Part shown: in pieces, positions 1 through 8,255 of the stretch
Layout: every line of letters begins with the position of its first letter
How positions within the stretch are numbered: the stretch's first letter is position 1
The notes under the pieces: model-generated
Seen by the model: only the letters and a program-made list of their open reading frames with translations
Database searches by the model: none
What the model was told of the DNA's origin: nothing
Position numbers and translations under genes: made by a program
Source of the DNA: G965233625 sp965233625
Lineage (GTDB): Bacteria > Planctomycetota > Planctomycetia > Pirellulales > Pirellulaceae
DNA length: 64,000 nt
Assembly (NCBI GenBank): GCA_965233625.1
Contig: OZ247499.1
Location: forward strand, 4,154,001 to 4,218,000
Direction of reading: 5' to 3'

Positions 1-1280
1 TATCTGCGGGGTGGCGGCGAGGGTGATGCCGGCGGGGGCGCTGGTTGGGAGGGTGGATAATTCCTGGATGAAGCGGGCGATGTTTTCGCGGTTGTTGTCG
101 CGGGCGGCGATGCGGAGGGTGAGTTCGCGGAGGTCTTCCGGCGGCGCGGACGCGGGGTGAATGAGCTGCCCGGCGCCGGGGTAATCAACGCGGGACTGCG
201 CGTATTCGAATCCGTCGCGGCGTAAACGGTCAAAAACCATCGCGGCGCATGCTTCGGCTTTCTCGACACAGTCGCGACCATATACAAAGATCAGCCCGCT
301 GGCTTCGTAACCGTGCTGATAGCTGGCTGACACAATATAGTCACTGCTGGGCGGCTTGCCCGCCGCGCCACTGATCTGCACGCCCGCGCGAGTGGCGCCC
401 TGCGTGGGCAGTTCTTCCACGTGGATGGCGGAAAGATCGAGCACCGTATCGGGCGTCTGCACCGCTTGCGGGTTTTCGACGCCGGTTAACAGTTGTTCGA
501 TTACGGTGTGACGGTTCACCACGCCAACGCTGCGGGGCGGACGGGTGATGATGCAGCTTCCGCCGGCTGCGATTTCCGCGACCGGGTAGCCGGTGCTGGT
601 CGAAGGATTGAACTTGCTCCACCGCGTTGAGTTTCCACCCGTTGCCGCGGCGCCGCCTTGCAACACCTGCGCGGCGACCGCGGCGCCGGCGCCGCGGCGC
701 CGCCTTGCAACACCTGCGCGGCGACCGCGGCGCCGGCGTACTGCGACACACTATCTGCCTCCCAGCCAAAATGGTCGCTGCACGCGCCGCCCACCAGGGA
801 TGCAGCAGGCATCGCACCCGTGATGACGACCCGCGCACCCCGGTTGAACGCGCCGGCGACCGCGTCGCTGCCGAATTGCGCGTTGGCGTGCAACAGCTTG
901 CCTGGTGTCTTCGGGATGGATGGATGATCCGTCAGGTCGTCGCCGGTCACGATGCCGATCGAAGTTCCGCCAAGCTCCGCCGCCTGCAATGCACGGCCCG
1001 TCGTGGCGGCGCATGCCGCAGGGTTCAAACCACCGGCGTCAGTGACAATGGTAAACGTCTGGCTGGCGAGTTGTTTGCCCAAAGATTTCAACACATCGGT
1101 GAACTCTTCAACATATCCAGAGGCCGCGTCCTGCTCGCGCTGCCAGGCAAGCCGGGCCAGCGCGCCGGGCGAAAGGTATCGCAGAAGTAAGCTGTCAATC
1201 TGCATCGCTTCCACCATCCGCCGCGCGGCGAGCGGTTGATCGCCCGTGTGACTTGCGACGCCGGCTATGCGGAACGCCAT
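1..1280 (-). pseudogene. AtuA-family (DUF1446, acyclic terpene utilization) protein, frameshifted, 3' end beyond window
   Basis: The N-terminal ~190 residues read from an ATG at 1280 behind a clear ribosome-binding site (AAGGAGAT) and match the DUF1446/AtuA family: a TDAGGLNP segment, a GDDL segment, and GAVITGA-like and GGACSDHFGW motifs. The frame is then lost inside a 47-bp tandem duplication (644-737). Below it a second minus frame carries the rest of the family: a TGGNSTRW segment (compare ATGGNFTDW in relatives), then GYPVAEIAAGGSCIITRPP, then open sequence to position 1. Deleting one 47-bp copy joins the two parts as ...LQGGAAATGGNSTRW.... AtuA is tied to acyclic terpene and citronellol catabolism in Pseudomonas; the role here is unknown. 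Either a real pseudogene, a slippage-controlled gene, or an assembly error. Family call is firm; gene status is not. Confidence 0.8.
644..737. repeat. Perfect 47-bp tandem duplication inside the AtuA-family gene
   Basis: Bases 644-690 are repeated exactly at 691-737, with one further matching base. The unit is very G+C rich and contains two GGCGCC palindromes and the CCTTGCAACACC core. Because 47 is not a multiple of three it shifts the reading frame of the surrounding gene by two bases. Confidence 0.95.
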
Positions 1281-1312
1281 GGGATCTCCTTCGTCTTGCG
1301 TTTACGCGACAC

Positions 1313-2326
1313 TCACGGCGATGTATCCGCTGCACCATCACGCAGCTCGGCCCCTAGACGCTGCATGCCTTCTTCGATCGAAATCTGCGGCTGGTAGCCG
1401 AAATCGTTTTTGGCGGCGGAGATGTCGAAGTAGTGATCGCGTGCCAGTTGCGCGGCCAGGAAGCGGGTCATCCGCGGTTCGGACTGAATACGGCAGACTT
1501 TGTAAACCGCTTCCATCGCCGCGCCGATGCGCCAGGCAGTTTTGAACGGGATGCGGCGGGTGACCTGCGGGGCGCCGGCCAGTTGCAGGATTTCGTTGAT
1601 CCAGTCCCAGCAGTTGACGGGCTGATCCTGGCTAAGAAAGTACGCGTTGCCCGCCACTTTATCGCTGCCGGCCAGCAGTGCATCCGCGGCCAACAGGTGG
1701 GCATGCGCGGCGTTCTCAACATAGATCATATCAATCATGTTGGCGCCATCGCCGACGATCCTTAGCTTGCCGGTGCGGGCGCGGTCTAGCAATCGCGGGA
1801 TCAGATGCTGATCGCGCGGGCCCCAGATCAGGTGCGGGCGCAAAGCGCAGGTCTTCAGCCCATGAGCGTCGTTGGCTTTCAGAATCTCCTGTTCGGCCAG
1901 CGCCTTGCTGTGCGGATAATGGCACAGCCAGTTGTCCGGGTAGGGTTCGCTCTCATCGACGCCAGATTGATGATCGCCGTTGAACGTCACGCTGGGGCTG
2001 CTGGTGTAGACCAGCGCTTTCACGCCATGCTGCTGACAGCCCTGTAAGATGTTCTGCGAACCGACGGTGTTGATACCATGATAATGCTGCCACGGTCCCC
2101 AGATGCCCGCCACGCCGGCGTTGTGAAAGACAACGTCTACATCCTCGCAGGCGGCGATGGTTGCCGCTTTATTCTGCAGGTCGCCCTGCACGGCATCAAC
2201 ATTTAAAGCGTCGAGCGAGGCGTACGTGCGACGCGAATACGTCCGCACTTCATCCCCGCGTGCGAGGAGCTGTTCAACCAGATAAAGCCCCAGAAATCCA
2301 CCGGCGCCGGTTACTAATGCTTTCAA
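1313..2326 (-). CDS. NAD-dependent epimerase/dehydratase family protein, OleD-like 2-alkyl-3-oxoalkanoate reductase
   Basis: 337 residues; an extended short-chain dehydrogenase with the N-terminal nucleotide-binding TGAGGFLG at about residues 7-14 and a catalytic YPHSK in the YxxxK position. Several long segments (FHNAGVAGIWG, YTSSPSVTFNG, ALRPHLIWGPRDQHLIPRL, VGDGANMIDMIYVENAAHAH) resemble OleD of the long-chain olefin pathway, which reduces 2-alkyl-3-ketoacids with NADPH; sterol-type 3-beta-hydroxysteroid dehydrogenases are the next closest group. No oleA, oleB or oleC lies in the window, so the substrate is inferred. The start is TTG at 2326. It lies 32 bases downstream of nothing on its own strand and 32 bases ahead of the AtuA-family gene, with which it may be co-transcribed. 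Confidence 0.8.
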   Translation of the reverse strand: MKALVTGAGGFLGLYLVEQLLARGDEVRTYSRRTYASLDALNVDAVQGDLQNKAATIAACEDVDVVFHNAGVAGIWGPWQHYHGINTVGSQNILQGCQQHGVKALVYTSSPSVTFNGDHQSGVDESEPYPDNWLCHYPHSKALAEQEILKANDAHGLKTCALRPHLIWGPRDQHLIPRLLDRARTGKLRIVGDGANMIDMIYVENAAHAHLLAADALLAGSDKVAGNAYFLSQDQPVNCWDWINEILQLAGAPQVTRRIPFKTAWRIGAAMEAVYKVCRIQSEPRMTRFLAAQLARDHYFDISAAKNDFGYQPQISIEEGMQRLGAELRDGAADTSP

Positions 2327-2381
2327 GGTCCAGGCTTCTCAATCATTGCTAGTGCTGATCTTGCAGAGGCGCCGCGGCGGC

Positions 2382-3668
2382 TCAGGAATCTTCGGCCATC
2401 GCGTCGGCAGCCATTGCATCTTCGGCCATCGCGTCTTCCGTGAGCGGGCCGCCGAAGTCGGTGCTTTCGGGCATGACCGTCACGTAGCTGCCGGGAAATT
2501 CAAAGCGGAATTCGCCTTCTTCACCATAAGCAGCTGCGGGCAGCGACAGACGGAAGCCGCCCGTCATCGATCCGCCTGAAGCGCGTGGGACCTGGAAGAT
2601 TAACACATCGCTGATTTCTTCGCGCGGCTTGAGTGTGGCGGATTTTGTATGGCCGCGGATTGAACGTAAGCCGGTGAACTGGTTCATCTGATAACGCGTG
2701 CCGCTGACGCTGGTTAAGGTTGCCGCCGCCGGACCAAAGGTGTTGCCGTACCAGCTGACGTAGTTCACCGGCGTGGCGCCTTTGTTGGCTAAGGAAACAT
2801 AGATCTGCATGTAGTCTTTTTCTTCCGTGATCTTGACCGCGTTGTTGTTGTCTTTGGCCCGCACTTCGCCATATTCAACACGCACAATGCTGACCTGAAC
2901 ATCGCCGCGGCGGACGGCGGATTCTGTGGCGTCTGCCCAGTTGCTTTGCACGGCGCCGGCAGGCACTGCGATGATAGGTCCACCGCCGGTGGTGGTGATG
3001 GTGTCGCCGCTTGCCATCGCCAGGATCTGTTTGAAACGTAGTGCGACTACGATGCCACCGACCGCGCTGAAGACAACAACGCCCAGCACCACCAGCAGCA
3101 GGCATGTCATCCAGGTGTTGTTTTTGCGGCTGGGACGCGGCGCCGTTCTGGCGGGGCGGGTGGTTTCTGCTGGTGTTTCTTCCGCGGCTTCGACTTCATC
3201 AATGCCGCTGTCGCCTTCGTCTTGGGCGCTGTCTTGCGGATCAATGCCGCTGCCGGAAGCCGGCGCCATGGGCGGTGTAACGGGCGGTGCAACCGGCATG
3301 GCTGTTGGAACCGGCGCCTGCGGATCGACCGGTGCGGAAGGAGCCGGCGGGGCGTTCTGTGCGGAACCGGCTGCGGGTGGTGGAGTGACCGGCGGCGCGA
3401 TGGGCTTGGCTACAGGCACTGGAGTGCTCTGCGACGCTGGCGGTGGCGCCTGCTGCTGGACCGGGGCGCCAGGTGAAGGCAACGGCGCCTCTGGCTTGCG
3501 GTAGAAGTTGGACTGTCTTTCGGGCGTTACTTTCTTCGGCGGGCCGCTGGAGGGCGGTGCGAGCGGCGTCTCTAACTGTTTGCCACAGATATCGCACTTG
3601 CGGGGTCCGCCGCTGGAAGGGTCCAGATGGTAGACGGTGCCACATCCCTGACAACGGACATCAGCCAT
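2382..3668 (-). CDS. Zinc-ribbon, proline-linker, single-pass membrane protein with C-terminal extracytoplasmic domain
   Basis: 428 residues from the ATG at 3668 (the longer frame to 3713 adds an unlikely 15 residues). Order: an N-terminal zinc ribbon with CQGCG and CDICG (residues 6-26), a long Pro/Ala linker rich in PVAPPVTPP, an acidic stretch, one membrane helix (TWMTCLLLVVLGVVVFSAVG), then a domain that resembles DUF4352-type immunoglobulin-like folds (segments IVRVEYGEV and YMQIYVSLANKGATPVNYV). The last residues are a short tandem EDAMA repeat. This architecture is common among uncharacterised planctomycete proteins; a second example lies at 27200-28774. No function assigned. Confidence 0.75.
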   Translation of the reverse strand: MADVRCQGCGTVYHLDPSSGGPRKCDICGKQLETPLAPPSSGPPKKVTPERQSNFYRKPEAPLPSPGAPVQQQAPPPASQSTPVPVAKPIAPPVTPPPAAGSAQNAPPAPSAPVDPQAPVPTAMPVAPPVTPPMAPASGSGIDPQDSAQDEGDSGIDEVEAAEETPAETTRPARTAPRPSRKNNTWMTCLLLVVLGVVVFSAVGGIVVALRFKQILAMASGDTITTTGGGPIIAVPAGAVQSNWADATESAVRRGDVQVSIVRVEYGEVRAKDNNNAVKITEEKDYMQIYVSLANKGATPVNYVSWYGNTFGPAAATLTSVSGTRYQMNQFTGLRSIRGHTKSATLKPREEISDVLIFQVPRASGGSMTGGFRLSLPAAAYGEEGEFRFEFPGSYVTVMPESTDFGGPLTEDAMAEDAMAADAMAEDS

Positions 3669-3850
3669 AAATACAAAACCAGTAAGAACCTGGGAACAAC
3701 CCGCAAGATACAACCTCCGGCAACATTTTAGTCACAGATAATGCTGCCGTACAATCAACAGCAAGGTTATGACCTAAGCTTCGGGTAGCCGCAGTGCGCG
3801 CACGGCGCCCTTCGACCGCTGCGTCAACTGCGTGATGAAAGGCCTTCCCC

Positions 3851-4417
3851 TTGAGCATTTACGAAGCTATCCGCAACTGCCCGGTGTGTAGCCACGATCT
3901 GCCGCTGAGGATACCCTCAGATGGTGAGAAGGGCATCGACTGGTTATGCGTCGCGTGCGGCTCGCACATCTACGGGCTGATGCGCGATGGTTGCAGCGAT
4001 ATGGAACGCCGCGCCGCCCGCCCCGCGCGGATGGAGTTCACGCGGGAAGACCTGGCGCCGGTTCCCGATGGCCGTTACAGCGCGATCTCGCGCGTGATTG
4101 AGCGACGCCACGAAGGTGAAGAACGCCGCAAAGACGCCCGCATCAAAGTCAATGTGCCGGTTCTAGCGCAGCCGCTGGATGAGTCTTTCCGCACGTCGGG
4201 AAACGCGTTTGTGGCCACAACGCTCAATGTTTCTAAGGGCGGTCTGGCCCTGATTCACACGCGGCATGTGCCGCAGCCGTGCATGGCCGTGGAATTCAAA
4301 CTGCCAGGGCAACAAAGGCGACAAGCCGTCATCCGTGTGCTACGCAGCGAATGTATCGGCATCTTCTACGAGATCGCAGGCAGCTTTGAAACAAAGATGG
4401 GCCTGGACGGTAAGTAA
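3851..4417 (+). CDS. PilZ-domain protein with N-terminal zinc-ribbon-like module
   Basis: 188 residues. The N-terminus has two Cys pairs (CPVC at 10-13 and CVAC at 33-36), a likely zinc ribbon. After a basic segment (RRHEGEERRKDARIKVNVPV) comes a PilZ-type domain with an RRKDAR-like arginine motif and TLNVSKGGLAL, matching the (D/N)xSxxG signature of cyclic-di-GMP binding. The start is TTG at 3851, with GAAAGG seven bases upstream. PilZ proteins are c-di-GMP effectors; the window also contains a GGDEF cyclase (19488-20396), although not adjacent. The gene is divergent from the preceding zinc-ribbon gene. Confidence 0.75.
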   Translation: MSIYEAIRNCPVCSHDLPLRIPSDGEKGIDWLCVACGSHIYGLMRDGCSDMERRAARPARMEFTREDLAPVPDGRYSAISRVIERRHEGEERRKDARIKVNVPVLAQPLDESFRTSGNAFVATTLNVSKGGLALIHTRHVPQPCMAVEFKLPGQQRRQAVIRVLRSECIGIFYEIAGSFETKMGLDGK

Positions 4418-4518
4418 CAGTCCACGCCAAGTTGCCCGTACCATCAGCTGCACGTTGACAGCGTCTTTCGCCCTTTGATTTCTGCTCTGCTACCCGTTCA
4501 TAAAGAACGGTAATTCTG

Positions 4519-4547
4519 CCCCCTCACCTATCCCTCTCCCCAGAGGG
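4519..4547. repeat. Short C-rich intergenic repeat (CCCTCACC...CTCTCCCC type)
   Basis: A CCCTCACCTATCCCTCTCCC run followed by CAGAGGGGC. The same sequence type occurs as two longer, opposed copies at 46500-46640. It belongs to the C-rich palindromic repeats that are scattered through intergenic regions of many bacteria. Together with the next element it fills most of the 412-base gap between 4418 and 4829. Confidence 0.6.
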
Positions 4548-4583
4548 GCATTGGTATCTACACAAATATTCTCGCAACTCACA

Positions 4584-4736
4584 CTAACCCGAAGCGCAAG
4601 CGAGGGAAGTTTGATTTAGTGCAGAAAACAAGGTGTTTTGGCCGAATGGCGCGAAGTCGAAAGCAGCTTAAACGGGCCACTCGCACTAACGCGGGGCGTC
4701 CCTCGCTCGCGCTTCGGGTTAGTTTTCTGTCCTTAT
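4584..4736 (-). repeat. MITE-like element, copy 1, about 150 bp with terminal inverted repeats
   Basis: Both ends carry the same 25-base motif in opposite orientation (CTAACCCGAAGCGCAAGCGA at 4584 and its inverse near 4710-4732). The interior (GTGCAGAAAACAAGGTGTTTT and nearby GGCCACTCGCACTAACGC) matches, on the other strand, the interior of the element at 21203-21345. It contains no plausible gene. Confidence 0.75.
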
Positions 4737-4829
4737 ATGAAAGCGTCAAAGCCGCTTCACTGATAGTGCCTCAGACTCGTGTTGATACCAATGCCAGAGG
4801 GGCGAGGGGATGGAATGCCGGGATTCGTG

Positions 4830-6488
4830 TTAGCCGCCGAACGGGTTGTCGCCGCCGAACGGGTTGTCTCCCCCGAAGGGATTGTCGGCTGGCTTAGGCG
4901 CGGCAGGTGTTGTGGGAGTACCGCCGGCAGGTGCGCCGAACGGGTTCTCGGGGGCGGCGCCGCCTCCACCAAACGGATTCTCTGGTGCTCCGCCCGCGGG
5001 TGCGCCGAAGGGGTTCTCCGGGGCGGCGCCAGCAGGTGCACCGAACGGGTTTTCACCTGGAACGGCGGGTCCGCCTACCATTGGATCGTCTTTGGGTTCA
5101 GCAGCGACCTGTTCGATCTCTTGTGGCTTCTCCTGCTCGGTGGCGTGGATCAGCGGGAAGTCCGAAGTGCTTTCGCGAAGGCACTGGATCATACCGTTTT
5201 TGCTGCCGATGTAGATGCGGTCGGTCAGCGTGTTGGTGTACATAAAATCCAACGACTCTGTACCCAGGCTGGCGATGCGGCCGCCCGTTGTTGCGTTGAC
5301 GATGATCAAACGGCCGGTAGAGGAACGGCAGTAGATCCGCTTCTCAGAAACCGTCAGGATGTCGCGGACGCGGGGCGTCCACCAGATTTCGCGGCCTGCG
5401 GTGCCGGCGTCTTCGTCCAGGCTGATCTTGAACATGCCGCCATCGTCGGTGGTGACATAAACTGCTTTGCCGGCCACTACGGCTGAACGGCTGATAGGCT
5501 GTCCGGTTGGGAACTGCCATTCAAGATCGCCGCTGCGTTCGTCCACGCAGTAGATGTAGCCGTCGAGCGATGTGAAGATAATCTTGTTAGGTGCGGCAAA
5601 AGTGGGCGGGGCGGTAATAGAGCCGGTGGCTTCCAGACGGAAGTGAGGGCGGCCCTTCTGGTCGAGGCTGTTGGAGTAAACGTGACCACGATCGGTTGCC
5701 CAGACAACGCTCCGCGGCGTGGTGATGGGCTGAAGCAGCGCCTTGCCGTGCGATTTGAAATAACCACGCGGCTGCCGGTAATCTTTGATCTCATACGATT
5801 CCACCATTCCGGTGATCATGGGCACATGCACCAGGAAGTCACCTAATGCGGGACCGGCGCCGGGCACGCCTTCCACCTGCCGGCTCCAGACTTCTTTGCC
5901 GGTGTGACGGTCCAGCAGATACAGCGTAGAGCCGTTGCACAGGGCCATGTATTCTTCGTTCACGCCCGCCTTGGTGGTGGGGAAACTGCGGCGGCCAACA
6001 GACCGGGCCCAGAGGGTGCTGCCGTTTTCGCCGTCAATTGCCTGCACGAGCCCATCGTTACTGATGAAGTACAGCACCAGTTGCGGGATGACTTTGGTTT
6101 CAACCTTGGCGTCGATGCCGAATTCGGCCTTCAAGCGGTCAACCTTATCGTTGGCCATCTTGCTGGCTTTGTCTTTGCCAATCGGCTGGCCGAGGAAGTC
6201 GAGGTCGCGTTCTGAAAACTGGTACTTACGGCCGTCAGCATTCACCACATAGACCGTATGCGCCTTGGTGGAACTAAGATACGCGGTGATCTTGCTCACG
6301 CGGGCGCGGCTGCGATTGATCTGAATCTGGTTGTACCAGTTGCGTTCCAGGCCGTACCGCCGGGCGGCTACCGAGGAGATCAAGCCGCTTGGCTCTACGT
6401 CGGTGCCTTGCTGCGCGGTGGCAGCAGTACCCAGGCAGGTTGAAATCGCCGTTACGATCAATACAAGCAGCATGCGGCGCATAATCAT
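4830..6488 (-). CDS. Secreted PQQ-type beta-propeller protein with C-terminal NPFG repeats
   Basis: 552 residues. An N-terminal signal peptide (MRRMLLVLIVTAISTCLGTA) ends at an AQQ-like cleavage site. The body holds PQQ/BamB-type propeller blades (DGENGSTLWARSVG, DRHTGKEVWSRQVEG, DERSGDLEWQFPTGQ). After residue ~470 the protein becomes Pro/Gly/Ala rich with seven NPFG units ending in three consecutive DNPFGG copies. Blade motifs of this kind often lack bound PQQ and act as interaction scaffolds, so no enzyme activity is claimed. A start at 6482 (second ATG) has better spacing from GAAGAG than the first. Probably periplasmic. Confidence 0.8.
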   Translation of the reverse strand: MIMRRMLLVLIVTAISTCLGTAATAQQGTDVEPSGLISSVAARRYGLERNWYNQIQINRSRARVSKITAYLSSTKAHTVYVVNADGRKYQFSERDLDFLGQPIGKDKASKMANDKVDRLKAEFGIDAKVETKVIPQLVLYFISNDGLVQAIDGENGSTLWARSVGRRSFPTTKAGVNEEYMALCNGSTLYLLDRHTGKEVWSRQVEGVPGAGPALGDFLVHVPMITGMVESYEIKDYRQPRGYFKSHGKALLQPITTPRSVVWATDRGHVYSNSLDQKGRPHFRLEATGSITAPPTFAAPNKIIFTSLDGYIYCVDERSGDLEWQFPTGQPISRSAVVAGKAVYVTTDDGGMFKISLDEDAGTAGREIWWTPRVRDILTVSEKRIYCRSSTGRLIIVNATTGGRIASLGTESLDFMYTNTLTDRIYIGSKNGMIQCLRESTSDFPLIHATEQEKPQEIEQVAAEPKDDPMVGGPAVPGENPFGAPAGAAPENPFGAPAGGAPENPFGGGGAAPENPFGAPAGGTPTTPAAPKPADNPFGGDNPFGGDNPFGG

Positions 6489-6724
6489 ATCTCTTCGCTG
6501 AACCAGTTCAGATAGACCCCTTGAGGCGTCACCGGCCGTGCACGGCCAGCAACCATCGGTCGTTACTCAGGTTAAGAATAGCTGGCGGCCCGGGTAACGA
6601 CACTGAAGTTTAATCCAAAACCCCAGAAATTGCACGATTAAAATGCCGCGAAGGTGCGGATAGAAGGCTGATGCGCAACGCAAACCCCTAGGTCAGGCGG
6701 CAAGTAGCGACCGGCATTGAAGCC

Positions 6725-6795
6725 GTAGGTCAGGCGCCTGCCTGACGTCGTTTGAGGTGGTTTCCGGTTCACCGTCAGGCAGGCGCCTGACCTAC
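6725..6795. repeat. Perfect 22-bp inverted repeat of the GTAGGTCAGGCGCCTGCCTGAC family
   Basis: Bases 6725-6746 and 6774-6795 are exact reverse complements, separated by 27 bases. A partial copy (CTAGGTCAGGCGGC) lies just before at 6689. Variants of the same unit occur at 16165-16277, 42305-42326, 51281-51353 and 54126-54230, always between genes. The element lies downstream of the DUF58 gene and could fold into a long hairpin in the transcript. Confidence 0.85.
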
Positions 6796-6827
6796 GGGTT
6801 TAACGTAGACGTAACCCTCGATGCGAA

Positions 6828-8255
6828 TCAGAGCAGATGCCGGGCTTTCACTTCCAGATAGCGGTTGACCAGGCTGGCGGTCATATCCGCCGGCAAGGTA
6901 TCGATCATTAGCACGCCTTTGTGCTCCAGGTCCGTCAGCACCTGTTTCCGCCACGTGAGGATGCCAGCCGCGGCGGCTGCCTCGTAGAACTGTTCGTCGG
7001 TGGGGTCTTCGATGTCGGCGGCGTCAAACAGCCGGTGATCGCGCATCAGCACCGCCAACGGCAGGTGGCGGCCCACCATGGCGCCCAGATACTGCTGGAC
7101 CTGCAAAGAATTCACTTCGTCGATCAGGTTGCTGAACAGCACCACCAGCGCGCGCTTGGTGCAGTGGGTACGCAGATGCATGAAGGCCTGGTCGTAGCGC
7201 GATTCCACCATCTGCGGGAACTGGTCGTAGGTAGCGTGCAACAACTGGTTCATCTGATTCATCGAACCACGCGCCGGGACGAAGCGGTTGATGCCATCGC
7301 TGAAGCAGATCAGCCCCACGGAGTCGCCCTGCTGCAAGGCCACGTAGCTCATCATCAGCATCGCGTTGAGCGAATGATCCAGCAGGCTCAGCCCGTTGGC
7401 CGCGTTGTTGGTCATCATGCGGCCGCAGTCCATCATGAAGATGATCCGCTGGCTCTGATTGGTCTGAAAGTCTTTGACCGTCAGCTTCTTCCGCCGCGCG
7501 GTGGTGCGCCAGTCGATGTGGCGGTAGTTGTCGTCACGTGTGTAATCGCGGAGCCGTTCAAATTCATTGTCCTGCCCGATGCGGCGGGTCCGGCGTACGC
7601 CGACCAGGCTCAGCCGGTTGGTGCGGGCCAGGGCGGCGTATTCAGCCAGCTGCTTCATATCCGGATAGACCTGAATCTGCGACTTGACTTTCGTGGCAGT
7701 GAACTGCTGCCACATGCCCATCCAGCTTCGCACCCGGACATAAACATTCTTCATCTCGAACGAACCGCGTTTGTGCGGTTTCATGTCGTAGTGCACCACG
7801 GCCCGGCTGCGTGGCTCCAGGCGGAGCGTGAATTCTTTGGGTTCGTAGTCGAAGCCATGCGGCACATCGTCGCGGACCACCAGCGTACGCGGACGCTTTT
7901 CACGGTTAGAAATGGTCAGTTGCACGCGATGATTCTGCTGGATCGAAGCCACACGCATCGTTTCGCGTTCGACTTCAAAAGAACCAGCCCTAGGCAGCGT
8001 GAACAGATCCAAGGCGAAGATCAGCCCCAACACGCCATCGATCGCCAGCACCAGCGGGAAGAACGCCGGCGACACCAGCACTGTAATGGTGAGAAACACG
8101 GGGATGCAGAACAACGCGGTCTGTAACGCACTGGGGTAGATCCGCCGCCACCACGCCAGCAGCAGATACGGCAGCGCGAACGCGCCAAGCACCGCCCACG
8201 GATGCTGCCTGATCGTTTCCAGCAGATCGTTAAATTCCAGGCCGTCGAGATCCAT
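6828..8255 (-). CDS. DUF58 domain-containing protein (MoxR-operon partner)
   Basis: 475 residues, the last gene of the seven-gene operon. Two or three N-terminal membrane segments (residues ~15-80) precede an extracytoplasmic-like beta region, then the DUF58 core with GQDNEFERLRDYTRDDNYRH and IDWRTTARRKKL, followed by a VWA-like fold (IIFMMDCGRMM, a degenerate MIDAS, and SVGLICFSDGINRFVPARG). DUF58 proteins accompany MoxR ATPases and are thought to be acted on by them. The ATG overlaps the MoxR stop by one base (TAATG), so translation is probably coupled. Family call is strong; molecular role is not known. Confidence 0.92.
   Translation of the reverse strand: MDLDGLEFNDLLETIRQHPWAVLGAFALPYLLLAWWRRIYPSALQTALFCIPVFLTITVLVSPAFFPLVLAIDGVLGLIFALDLFTLPRAGSFEVERETMRVASIQQNHRVQLTISNREKRPRTLVVRDDVPHGFDYEPKEFTLRLEPRSRAVVHYDMKPHKRGSFEMKNVYVRVRSWMGMWQQFTATKVKSQIQVYPDMKQLAEYAALARTNRLSLVGVRRTRRIGQDNEFERLRDYTRDDNYRHIDWRTTARRKKLTVKDFQTNQSQRIIFMMDCGRMMTNNAANGLSLLDHSLNAMLMMSYVALQQGDSVGLICFSDGINRFVPARGSMNQMNQLLHATYDQFPQMVESRYDQAFMHLRTHCTKRALVVLFSNLIDEVNSLQVQQYLGAMVGRHLPLAVLMRDHRLFDAADIEDPTDEQFYEAAAAAGILTWRKQVLTDLEHKGVLMIDTLPADMTASLVNRYLEVKARHLL

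Noticed and set aside
4619..4897. A plus-strand frame inside and beyond the MITE-like element
   Set aside because: It runs through non-coding repeat sequence and the opposite strand of the propeller gene.
6921..8126. A 401-codon plus-strand frame opposite DUF58
   Set aside because: His- and Gln-rich translation typical of a mirror frame; DUF58 is clear on the other strand.
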